NCBI GenBank assembly: GCA_009377735.1
Contig: WHTL01000076.1
Location: forward strand, 1-13,266
Source: Acidimicrobiia bacterium
GTDB lineage: Bacteria > Actinomycetota > Acidimicrobiia > Spongiisociales > ZC4RG35
DNA: 13,266 bases
Direction of reading: 5' to 3'
Part shown: in pieces, positions 1-7,052 of the stretch
Position numbering within the stretch: the stretch's first letter is position 1
How the letters are laid out: each line of letters opens with the position of its first letter
Translations under genes and position numbers: made by a program
Notes under the pieces: generated by a model
What the model was told of the DNA's origin: nothing
What the model saw: only the letters and a program-made list of their open reading frames with translations
Databases searched by the model: none

Positions 1-1
1 G

Positions 2-1033
2 CCCATGAGTGACGATCTCCGCCGACCCCGGCGGCAGTTCGATGGGGTTGTCCACGTCGCCGGTGTTGGAGGTGGTGTCCAGGGCGCCGGTGACTCTACG
101 GAGTCCCGCACCGGCACTCTGGGCTGGCTCCAACATCTCCACCAACATGAGGAGGGGGTCAATGAGAAGGTTGACGAGGAACAGGAAGGCGAGGAGAGTA
201 CCGGCCGTCATACCCCACGACCGACCCATGGTGAGACCGACGGCGAGGACACCCGCGGTCACCAAACCGGAGAAGATCTCGGCTGAGGCGAAGAGCATAT
301 GACCGAAGCGAGCCGTGTGAAACTCGGTCCTGAAACGCTTCTCCAGTATCCGATCTACCTTGTGGCGGGTGGACTCCTCCACACCGTGCGCCCTGATCAC
401 GGGGATGGCTGCCACCGATTCGGACACCACCCCCAATGACTCGGCAACTACCTTCCTCACCTGATCGTGACGACGTCCGAGGATCCGCTGGAACCACATC
501 AGGACAAGGACATAAAGGGTCAGTCCCACCGAGATCATGACGGCAAGACGCCACTCGTATACGAACATCGCCACCATCGTGGCCAGTATCTGGGCTCCGT
601 ATACGACGATGGCCGCACCACCCCATTCGGTGAACTCCTGGATGGAGGTGATATCGGAGGTAACCCGGGACACCATCGCACCCCGACGCTCCGCCTGAAC
701 CCCGAGGAGCGCCCGTCTGATCAACTGTCCGAACACGGCAACACGCAAATGGGACAGACCGTCAGCCGAGACGCGGGCGAGTCGTACCAGGGCAGCCCGC
801 AGCGCCGCTGAGGCGACAATCACCACCAACAGCGCCACAGCCCCTGCAACGAGGACGGTGCCGAGGTCCGGCGAACCGCCGATGATCTCAGTATCGATCA
901 CATATTGAATGAGGACGGGGATCGCCACCTGGGCGGTGGAACCCACCACAGCGAATATGAGGGTGACACCAAGACCTTTTCGGAGCATCGGAGCCTCTTG
1001 GAGCGCTCTCCTAATGCCTTGGCTCTGACTCAT
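2..1033 (-). CDS. ABC exporter half-transporter, membrane domain (3' end beyond window)
   Basis: The reading frame is open for 344 codons from the ATG to the left edge and carries only the transmembrane domain of a type IV (exporter-fold) ABC half-transporter. Visible parts are a hydrophobic helix near residues 20-45, a second near 60-80, a coupling-helix segment reading VSRVTSDITSIQEF, paired hydrophobic helices near 140-180 and a further pair near 240-285. The sequence stops where the nucleotide-binding domain would start, so Walker motifs cannot be checked. The start ATG overlaps the stop of the upstream exporter gene as ATGA, which implies translational coupling and a heterodimer with that protein. 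Because the partner has a degenerate ATP site, this subunit should supply the catalytic Glu and switch His. That is an inference. The substrate is unknown; multidrug or lipid-like exporters have this layout. Confidence 0.9.
   Translation of the reverse strand, partial: MSQSQGIRRALQEAPMLRKGLGVTLIFAVVGSTAQVAIPVLIQYVIDTEIIGGSPDLGTVLVAGAVALLVVIVASAALRAALVRLARVSADGLSHLRVAVFGQLIRRALLGVQAERRGAMVSRVTSDITSIQEFTEWGGAAIVVYGAQILATMVAMFVYEWRLAVMISVGLTLYVLVLMWFQRILGRRHDQVRKVVAESLGVVSESVAAIPVIRAHGVEESTRHKVDRILEKRFRTEFHTARFGHMLFASAEIFSGLVTAGVLAVGLTMGRSWGMTAGTLLAFLFLVNLLIDPLLMLVEMLEPAQSAGAGLRRVTGALDTTSNTGDVDNPIELPPGSAEIVTHG
1030..1033 (-). other. ATGA stop/start overlap coupling the exporter pair
   Basis: The plus-strand bases TCAT read ATGA on the minus strand. 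TGA ends the 598-residue subunit and ATG starts the next one. This is a standard arrangement for translational coupling and equal amounts of two subunits. Confidence 0.85.
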
Positions 1034-2826
1034 TGGCCCACCTCGACCTGTCTTGCATCTTCCTCGTAGGCTCGCACCAGCGCCGCATAGGCAGGTTCGG
1101 ACCGAATCAGCTCGTCGTGATCACCGTGGGCAAGGACCCGGCCCCCATGCACGAACACAACCTCGTCGGCGAGCTGGATCGAGGCGGGTCTGTAGGCGAC
1201 GACCAAGACCGTGGAGGGAAGCTCGGAACGCTTGAGGGACTGGAGGATCTCTGCCTCGACGGAGGGGTCTACGGCGGAGGTGGCATCATCGAGCACGAGA
1301 AGGCGGGGCTGTCGCACCAGAGCACGAGCCAGTGCAATCCGCTGTCGTTGACCCCCAGAGAGGGACGCCCCCCGCTCTCCGATAACCGTCTGATATCCCT
1401 CCGGTAAGGCCCCGATGAACCCATGTGCACCGGCGGTCCTAGCCGCCTGGACGATCTCAGAGTCATCAAAATCAACACCGAGGGCAATATTCTCTCTGAT
1501 GGTGTCGTCGAAGAGGAATGCCGACTGCGGCACATACGCCACCTCGCGGGCAAGTTCGGAGCGCGCAAAGCTCCGGAGGTCACGACCATCGAGGCGGAGA
1601 CGGCCATCCTCTGGGTCCCAGAGACGGGCAAGCAGCATGGCGAGGGTGCTCTTCCCCGCCGCGGTGGCCCCGACCACCGCGACCGTCGTACCCGGCTCGA
1701 TATCCAGATCGACTCCACGCAATACCGGATCCCCACCGTATCCGAAGCTCACGGCATCTCCCTTCACCCAGGCGGGGCTCTTGGCAGGGCGTGCCGCCTC
1801 GGCACCGTAGGCGACACGGTCGTCCACCTCGAGCACCGCATTGACCCGTCTCCATGCAGCCACTCCCGCGGCCAGGTCGAACAGGATGAAGGCGATAAAG
1901 AGAAGCGGGAACGTGAGCAGGGCGAGGAGGTACACGATGCTGATCACCTCGCCGGGGCGCACCGCCCCGATGTCGACACGCATGGCGCCGACGACCACCA
2001 CGACAACCGAGAGGACAAGACCCAGAGCCTGAATGATCACCCGGTAGTGCTCCCAGGTGACATTGACGTCAATGAGACGATCCCTGAGCTGTTGGGAAGC
2101 AGCCGAGAAGCGATCTATCTCCGTGTCCTCCCGACCCAAGGCCTTCACGGTGAGGGCACCATCGAAGGTCTCGTGGGCCAGCGAGGCCACCTCTCCCCGC
2201 AGGTCTTGGACGTATTCCCACATTGGATAGACGCGATCGACGGCACGAACCTCGATGACCGCTATCACCAAGATCCCCACGCCCACCGCCAGACCAACCC
2301 ACGGGTCGATGAATGCGATCATCGCAGTAGCGCCCACGAGCAGGATCAGCACCCCACTGGCAAACGGCAATGGGGCCATGATGAAAGTGCTCTGTTGGGT
2401 ATCAACGTCTACGACGGAGAGAAGGTCACCGAGGGACTGACGGGAGAACCACGAGAAGGAAAGATCCATCTGATGCTCGAGCAGCAGATTCCGGGTGTCC
2501 TGTTGAGTCTTGTAAACGAGGTAGGCACCTCCGCCACGTCGCAATATGATCGCAATTCCCTTGAGGACGGCTACGCCCCCCACCGCCACGAGAGCTGTCT
2601 GCAAAGGAGCCTCCTCCCCTCGTTGCAGGATGGGGATGGCAACCTCCTCGGTCACCCATCCAATCACAAAGGAGGCGGCGACGAGCGCACCCGAGAACGC
2701 CACGGCTCCAAGGAGGGCCACCAGGAAGGAGGCCGGATGGGCGCGCACGAATCTGACAATCAGCCGGAGACCATCACCTAGTACGGCGGTGGGTGGGACA
2801 ACTTCTTTTGGAAGTGGATTGCTCAT
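1030..2826 (-). CDS. ABC exporter half-transporter with degenerate ATPase residues
   Basis: This 598-residue protein has the usual fused layout: an exporter membrane domain (about residues 20-325) followed by a nucleotide-binding domain (about 350-590). Walker A is GATAAGKST at 386-394, the Q-loop Gln is 434, and the signature LSGGQRQR starts at 489. Two key positions are changed. The residue after the Walker B Asp is Asp514 instead of Glu (LVLDDATSAVD), and the switch His is Tyr545 (VVAYRPAS). In the heterodimeric exporter TM287/288, the TM287 subunit is likewise degenerate at these two positions. I infer that this is the non-catalytic half of a heterodimer with the next gene, which it overlaps by ATGA. 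Upstream of the ATG only a weak GAGG-like ribosome site is visible, four to five bases away. The substrate cannot be told from sequence. Confidence 0.93.
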   Translation of the reverse strand: MSNPLPKEVVPPTAVLGDGLRLIVRFVRAHPASFLVALLGAVAFSGALVAASFVIGWVTEEVAIPILQRGEEAPLQTALVAVGGVAVLKGIAIILRRGGGAYLVYKTQQDTRNLLLEHQMDLSFSWFSRQSLGDLLSVVDVDTQQSTFIMAPLPFASGVLILLVGATAMIAFIDPWVGLAVGVGILVIAVIEVRAVDRVYPMWEYVQDLRGEVASLAHETFDGALTVKALGREDTEIDRFSAASQQLRDRLIDVNVTWEHYRVIIQALGLVLSVVVVVVGAMRVDIGAVRPGEVISIVYLLALLTFPLLFIAFILFDLAAGVAAWRRVNAVLEVDDRVAYGAEAARPAKSPAWVKGDAVSFGYGGDPVLRGVDLDIEPGTTVAVVGATAAGKSTLAMLLARLWDPEDGRLRLDGRDLRSFARSELAREVAYVPQSAFLFDDTIRENIALGVDFDDSEIVQAARTAGAHGFIGALPEGYQTVIGERGASLSGGQRQRIALARALVRQPRLLVLDDATSAVDPSVEAEILQSLKRSELPSTVLVVAYRPASIQLADEVVFVHGGRVLAHGDHDELIRSEPAYAALVRAYEEDARQVEVGQ

Positions 2827-2897
2827 GGAACCTCAGAGAGATGGGTGTACGGGTGGCTGAAATAGCCTGAAGTGCGGATAGGGGTGCGCGGTGCAGG

Positions 2898-2914
2898 GAT
2901 CTCAGGACGAGATC
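2898..2914. repeat. Short inverted repeat upstream of the exporter operon
   Basis: GATCTC-AGGAC-GAGATC is a perfect 6-bp inverted repeat with a 5-base centre. It lies about 70-90 bases upstream of the exporter start, where an operator could sit, and downstream of the EspC-like gene, where a small hairpin could help end transcription. There is no T-tract. Chance occurrence is quite possible. Confidence 0.25.
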
Positions 2915-3051
2915 GGGACCTGCGGCCTCCCTAACCCTCCGAGGTGGAAGACCGTCTGGTCATTGGGACTTGTGATGTGTTCTTCACATCGGCCTCCTAT
3001 ACCAAACGTGCCGTTGAGCACTATACACGGCGGCCACCAGAGGTAACAGCC

Positions 3052-3321
3052 CTATTTTGGCATCCGCTTGCCGATGCTTTGGTCCATGCCGTAGAAGGTG
3101 TATGCCGTCTCCTCGAGTGCCTTGGCGAAAACCGTGATCACGGTTGCCGTTGCGTCGGCACCATCGGCGATGGCAGCCGACGCCTCGTCTACCGCCTCAC
3201 TCATATGCGGACCCACGTTCGCGTTGGTGGCCATGATCCCATCGAGATCGTCGGCACGGCTACGCAGACTTCTAGCCGTGTTCTCGATGATGTCCCCGTC
3301 GATTCGGAGTCCGTCGGTCAA
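3052..3321 (-). CDS. EspC/WXG100-like small helical protein (TTG start)
   Basis: This 89-residue protein is almost entirely helical in character, has no Cys and no signal peptide, and begins LRIDGDIIENTARSLRS. It resembles the actinobacterial ESX-associated small proteins (EspC/WXG100-like families), which pack as helical hairpins and are type VII secretion substrates or partners. The start is TTG: no ATG or GTG lies between it and the in-frame upstream stop, and an AAGGGA ribosome site sits six bases before it. A C-terminal YxxxD-like pattern (YGMDQ near residue 77) recalls the type VII export signal, but this is a weak match. No ESX core genes (EccC, EccD, mycosin) are in the window. The [2Fe-2S] ferredoxin gene lies 75 bp upstream on the same strand. 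Family assignment is by appearance only. Confidence 0.6.
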   Translation of the reverse strand: MTDGLRIDGDIIENTARSLRSRADDLDGIMATNANVGPHMSEAVDEASAAIADGADATATVITVFAKALEETAYTFYGMDQSIGKRMPK

Positions 3322-3396
3322 ACTGAGTCCCTTGGTTGCTGTAACTCCATCCGCGAAATGGTCGGGAACTGGCGTGAGCTTTGAACAAAGGCCCGC

Positions 3397-3831
3397 TCAG
3401 CCGCCGGTGCGGGCGAACACGAACTCCTCCACGGGCTCACCACCAACCAGATGCTGGTCGATGATCCGATCCATCACGTCGACAGACACCGAGTGATACC
3501 AGACCCCATCGGGATACACCACCGCGATGGGACCCTGCTCACAGATACGAAGACAATCCACCTTGGAGCGGAGGATCCGTCCCCCACCGGGTGGCATCGG
3601 CCACGGCTCAGCCTCCTCTTGGTCCTTCGTCATCTTGGCACTCCACGGTGGCGGTGCCGAGGCCAGACCCATCGCCTTGAGACGGGTCTTGAGGTGTCGC
3701 CACACCGCGGCACCTTCCTCTATCGCGGCGCACTTGGGGGTGGTGGGTTCGGCGCAAAGAAGGATGTGCCTCTCCACCGTATCGATGGAGAGGGCCGACG
3801 AGATACTCTCCAGCCGTTCCTCAGGTTCCAT
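3397..3831 (-). CDS. Thioredoxin-like [2Fe-2S] ferredoxin domain protein
   Basis: From the ATG at 3831 the product is 144 residues with four cysteines placed as in thioredoxin-fold [2Fe-2S] ferredoxins: Cys26 and Cys34 (RHILLCAEPTTPKC) and Cys93 and Cys97 (KVDCLRICEQGP). The C-terminal part, with VVYPDGVWYHS and DQHLVGGEPVEEF, is typical of this family, whose members are soluble electron carriers of mostly unknown partners. A Pro-rich linker of about 30 residues (56-86) separates the two Cys pairs. The frame stays open upstream to 3939, but that extension reads through a duplicated piece of a copper ATPase gene, so I exclude it. GTG at 3840 is an alternative start. The ribosome site is poor (GTGGGGTGG against the ATG). 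The EspC-like gene follows 75 bp downstream and may be cotranscribed. Confidence 0.8.
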   Translation of the reverse strand: MEPEERLESISSALSIDTVERHILLCAEPTTPKCAAIEEGAAVWRHLKTRLKAMGLASAPPPWSAKMTKDQEEAEPWPMPPGGGRILRSKVDCLRICEQGPIAVVYPDGVWYHSVSVDVMDRIIDQHLVGGEPVEEFVFARTGG

Positions 3832-3835
3832 CCAC

Positions 3836-3889
3836 CCCACGGTAAGGCCCCCGCGGGGCTTGAAGGTGCGCAGACACAGGCTGTTGCTG
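3836..3889. repeat. Direct repeat copy A: displaced 3' end of a CopA-type ATPase gene
   Basis: This stretch of about 54 bp matches 4812-4863, the last codons and stop region of the copA gene, in the same orientation. It differs by two single-base indels and about four substitutions. On the minus strand it reads SNSLCLRTFKPRG, against SNSLRLRTFNSRG in CopA. One indel shifts the frame, so the ATPase stop is lost. Similarity fades upstream of the SNSL codons. It is either the stub of a second, deleted ATPase gene or one of two attachment-like repeats bounding the segment between the copies. Confidence 0.75.
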
Positions 3890-4050
3890 GGTGTTGTGTT
3901 CGTGGAAACCCCGCCGAAGCACCGAGGCGCCCAGCGCACCGGTGTCAGACATCACTGCGGCTACCACTTCTGGGAGGACGACATCGGCTGTCCCATTCTC
4001 TTCATCTCGGGAGGGGAGGACAGTTACGGTGCTGCACCGACACCCGCCGG

Positions 4051-4707
4051 TTGCGGGAATGGGTACCACGCCCCAGGGTACTGCTCTTTTGCGAGCCCAA
4101 ACGGCACCGGCCGGACATCTTCGAATATGGTGAGAGGAACATCCGCGCGGCACCTGCAGTTTTTGCAGTCGTTACAGAGGTAAAGAACCAACGAGAGTGG
4201 CTGTACCCGACAAACCCCGAACTGCACAAGTTCCTCTACAAAGCAGCAAGCCTCCGAAACGCAACCGATAACTCAGGTATCATTCCTGTCTTCATCTCAC
4301 CATTTCGGCGCAACCAGGCTTACCAGCTGGCACGCACGCTCGGATTCTGGGCGGTTCGCTCCGAACACCAGTGGGTACTCGACCGGCGCCCGCTGAAAAA
4401 GGATGGCTTTTATGAAGTTCGAGATGAGTTGGGGTATGCCGATCTGCGCCTAGGAGATGAGCTCACGATACGGTTCAAACGAGCGATGACCGAGTCCCTT
4501 GCTCGCAACGCAAGACAAGTTGCCGAGCGATGGTCCGTGACGGCAGCGCTGTGTGAGGGGCTGTTCGATGCTGCCCGAAAGCTCAGAGCTGCGGACGAGA
4601 TCGGCTCAATTGCTGGGCAGGCAAGGGCACTCGTCGAAGATGCCGCTGGCCCACTACCGCCCTCTTTCGAACCGATCACGACCCGAAGCTCAAGAAAAGA
4701 CGCCTGA
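4051..4707 (+). pseudogene. PD-(D/E)XK nuclease-like protein, probably 5'-truncated
   Basis: The plus-strand frame ending at TGA 4707 looks coding from about 4051. Counted from a TTG there, it has RPDIF (Asp22), AVVTEVKNQREW (Glu43, Lys45), a helix LHKFLYKAASLR, then a strand-helix unit IIPVFISPFRRNQAYQLA. That order fits the PD-(D/E)XK restriction-endonuclease fold: Asp, then E-x-K, then an alternating core. The C-terminal 90 residues are helical and charged. I do not recognise the exact family. No convincing start or ribosome site is present, and the upstream in-frame extension runs opposite the ferredoxin gene and through copy A of the ATPase repeat, so the 5' end was probably lost or the true start is unusual. 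Base composition looks less GC-rich than neighbouring genes, in line with transfer. It converges on copA with a gap of about 100 bp. Confidence 0.5.
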
Positions 4708-4805
4708 CACTCCTCAACGCCCTGGTCGCGGTGCCGGTCCATCGCGATTCCTGTCTCTGCCCACACCCGTTTTCTTTCATCGTTGGGAGTCTCATGTGCG
4801 GCAAC
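4708..4805. other. Convergent intergenic region without a clear terminator
   Basis: This gap separates the 3' ends of the plus-strand nuclease-like ORF and the minus-strand copA gene, where a two-way terminator would be expected. I see only a short ATCGCGAT palindrome and no stem followed by a T-run. Confidence 0.4.
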
Positions 4806-7052
4806 CTATCGCCCACGGTAAGCCCCGCGGGAGTTGAAGGTGCGCAGCCGCAGGCTGTTGCTGACGACGAAGACACTGGAGAAAGCCATGGCGGCACCGG
4901 CGAGCATCGGATTGAGGAGCCCCAGCGCAGCCAGAGGGATGGCGGCGATGTTGTAGGCAAAGGCCCAGAATAGGTTGGTCTTGATGGTGCCGAGCGTCTT
5001 CCGAGCGAGCCGGATGGCGTCTGCAGCGAAGCGGAGGTCGCCCCGAACCAGCGTGAGGTCGGCCGCCTCGATGGCGACATCGGTTCCCGTGCCTAACGCC
5101 AGTCCCAGGTCGGCCTGGGCCAACGCCGCGGCGTCGTTGACACCGTCGCCCACCATCGCCACCACCCTGCCCTCGTCTTGCAGGGAGGTGACGACATCGA
5201 CTTTGTCCCTCGGCAGGACCTCTGCGATAACCCGGTCGATCCCGACCTGCCGAGCGACCAGTTCGGCCACGGTCTGGTTGTCGCCGGTCAACAAGAATGG
5301 CGTCAACCCGAGGTCCTTGAACTCTCGCACCGCAGCAGCACTGGTCGGCTTGATCGCGTCAGCCACGACGAGCACGCCACGGGCCCGGCCGTCCCAGGCT
5401 ACGGCGACCGTCGTCTGACCCGACTGCTCGGCAGTGGACATCGCTTCGGCGAGATCGCTATCAAGGTTGATCGATGCCTCGGCCAACAGGGACCCGCGGC
5501 CGACGAGTACCGCGTGCCCCTCGACAATGCCCTGCACACCCTTGCCTTCCACGTTGTCGAAGGACTCCGGCGTTGGCAGGTCACCCACCCGTTCAACGGC
5601 GCCCTTGGCGATTGCCTGAGCAATCGGGTGCTCGGAGGCATCCTCCAGCGCTCCCACCAACCGCAGCAACTCGTCCCGGCTCGTCGCGTCGGCGGTCACG
5701 ACGTCGAGAAGGGTCATCCTTCCGGTCGTGACGGTGCCGGTCTTGTCGAGCACGATGGTGTCGACGTCGCGGGTTGATTCCAAAACCTCGGGGCCTTTGA
5801 TCAGGATGCCGAGCTGGGCACCTCGGCCGGTGCCGACGAGAAGTGCGGTCGGGGTCGCCAGACCGAGTGCGCAGGGGCAGGCGATGATGAGCACCGCAAC
5901 GGCGGCGGAAAACCCGGCCTCGACCGGGAAGCCTCCGCCGATCCAGAAACCGAGGACGGCAACGGCGGACGCCATCACGATCGGCACGAACACACCGGAG
6001 ATCCGATCGGCCAGACGCTGCACCTCGGCCTTGCCCGACTGGGCATCCTCGACCAGTCGGGCCATCTGCGCCAACTGGGTCTCCGAGCCGATCCTGGTGG
6101 CGCGGACCACGATGCGTCCACCGGCGTTGACGGTGGCCCCGACGACGGAGTCGCCCTCGGCGACCTCGACGGGCACCGATTCACCGGTGAGCATGCTGGC
6201 ATCGATCGCAGAACGGCCTTCGACGATTACGCCATCGGTGGCGATCTTCCCACCCGGACGGACAACGAACTCGTCGCCAACCACTAGTTGCTCGATCGGA
6301 ACACGGGTCTCGGTACCACCCCGACTTACCGCAACGTCCTTCGCTCCCAGTTCCAGCAGGGCGCGGAGTGCGGCGCCAGCCCGCCGTTTGGAGCGCTTCT
6401 CGAAGTAGCGGCCCATCAGTACGAACGTGGTAACCCCGGCGGCGACCTCCAGGTAGATGTTCGCGGCACCGTCGCTGCGTGAGATAGTGAACTCGAATCC
6501 ATGGGTCATACCCGGATCCCCGGCGGTACCGAGGAACAATGCGTAAACCGACCACAGAAATGCGGCACTCGTACCAACGGAGATCAGCGTGTCCATCGTG
6601 GCCGCGCCATGACGCAAGTTCATCAACGCAGCGCGGTGGAACGGCCAACCGGCCCACACGATCACAGGCGCAGCGAGCACCAAGGAGGCCCAACCCCAGT
6701 AGTCGAACTGGAACGCGGGGACCATCGCCATCAGGATGACGGGAACCGACAAGATGACGCTGCCGATCACTCGCTGGCGAAGCCCCATGAGTTCACGGTC
6801 CGGCTCGGCAACGTCGGTTGGGGTAGGTTCCTTCGTCGCCGGGAGTGCGGCGCTGTAGCCCGTCTTCTCCACCTCCTGGATCACCGCGGCAACGTCGACG
6901 TCGGTTGATCCGGTTACATGCGCCTTCTCCGTCGCGTAGTTCACAACGGCGGTGACGCCATCGAGCTTGTTGAGCTTCTTCTCGATGCGCATAGCACACG
7001 AAGAACAGGTCATCCCACCGATCTCAAGGTCGATGCGACGGTCAGTCGTCAT
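4806..7052 (-). CDS. copA: Copper-exporting P1B-1-type ATPase CopA
   Basis: This 748-residue membrane ATPase pumps Cu(I) out of the cytoplasm. From the N-terminus it has one HMA metal-binding domain with GMTCSSC (Cys16, Cys19), membrane helices from about residue 95, the actuator TGES near 289-292, the transport motif CPC at 392-394, the phosphorylation site DKTGT (Asp436), SEHP (His475-Pro476), TGDN near 589-592 and GDGVND at 635-640. The last helices carry YN (700-701) and MAFSS (722-726). CPC with YN and MxxSS marks the Cu(I) subgroup. I chose the ATG at 7052, which starts MTTDRRIDLEIGG just before the HMA domain. Upstream ATGs at 7067 and 7100 lie inside the preceding gene and add nothing conserved. 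The gene overlaps the anchored copper protein by 11 bp, so translation is probably coupled. Confidence 0.96.
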   Translation of the reverse strand: MTTDRRIDLEIGGMTCSSCAMRIEKKLNKLDGVTAVVNYATEKAHVTGSTDVDVAAVIQEVEKTGYSAALPATKEPTPTDVAEPDRELMGLRQRVIGSVILSVPVILMAMVPAFQFDYWGWASLVLAAPVIVWAGWPFHRAALMNLRHGAATMDTLISVGTSAAFLWSVYALFLGTAGDPGMTHGFEFTISRSDGAANIYLEVAAGVTTFVLMGRYFEKRSKRRAGAALRALLELGAKDVAVSRGGTETRVPIEQLVVGDEFVVRPGGKIATDGVIVEGRSAIDASMLTGESVPVEVAEGDSVVGATVNAGGRIVVRATRIGSETQLAQMARLVEDAQSGKAEVQRLADRISGVFVPIVMASAVAVLGFWIGGGFPVEAGFSAAVAVLIIACPCALGLATPTALLVGTGRGAQLGILIKGPEVLESTRDVDTIVLDKTGTVTTGRMTLLDVVTADATSRDELLRLVGALEDASEHPIAQAIAKGAVERVGDLPTPESFDNVEGKGVQGIVEGHAVLVGRGSLLAEASINLDSDLAEAMSTAEQSGQTTVAVAWDGRARGVLVVADAIKPTSAAAVREFKDLGLTPFLLTGDNQTVAELVARQVGIDRVIAEVLPRDKVDVVTSLQDEGRVVAMVGDGVNDAAALAQADLGLALGTGTDVAIEAADLTLVRGDLRFAADAIRLARKTLGTIKTNLFWAFAYNIAAIPLAALGLLNPMLAGAAMAFSSVFVVSNSLRLRTFNSRGAYRGR
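4812..4863. repeat. Direct repeat copy B: genuine copA 3' end
   Basis: These 52 bp encode the end of CopA on the minus strand (SNSLRLRTFNSRG onward) and match copy A at 3836-3889 in the same orientation. The two copies bracket about 920 bp that contain the orphan nuclease-like ORF. Confidence 0.75.

Noticed and set aside
1423..2781. 452-codon plus-strand ORF
   Set aside because: It lies wholly opposite the 598-residue exporter gene. Its product is rich in His, Asp and Arg without any domain pattern, as expected of an antisense shadow in GC-rich DNA.
3832..3939. 36-residue N-terminal extension of the ferredoxin
   Set aside because: It translates the displaced ATPase 3' end and is not ferredoxin-like. 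The ATG at 3831 begins just before the family's conserved start.
3451..4050. N-terminal two-thirds of the 418-codon ORF as part of the nuclease protein
   Set aside because: This part is antisense to the ferredoxin gene and crosses the ATPase 3'-end repeat. Its composition is shadow-like. Only the stretch from about 4051 looks coding.
5728..6408. 226-codon plus-strand ORF, Ser/Thr/Pro-rich
   Set aside because: It is antisense to the central part of copA and has the low-complexity look of a shadow frame.
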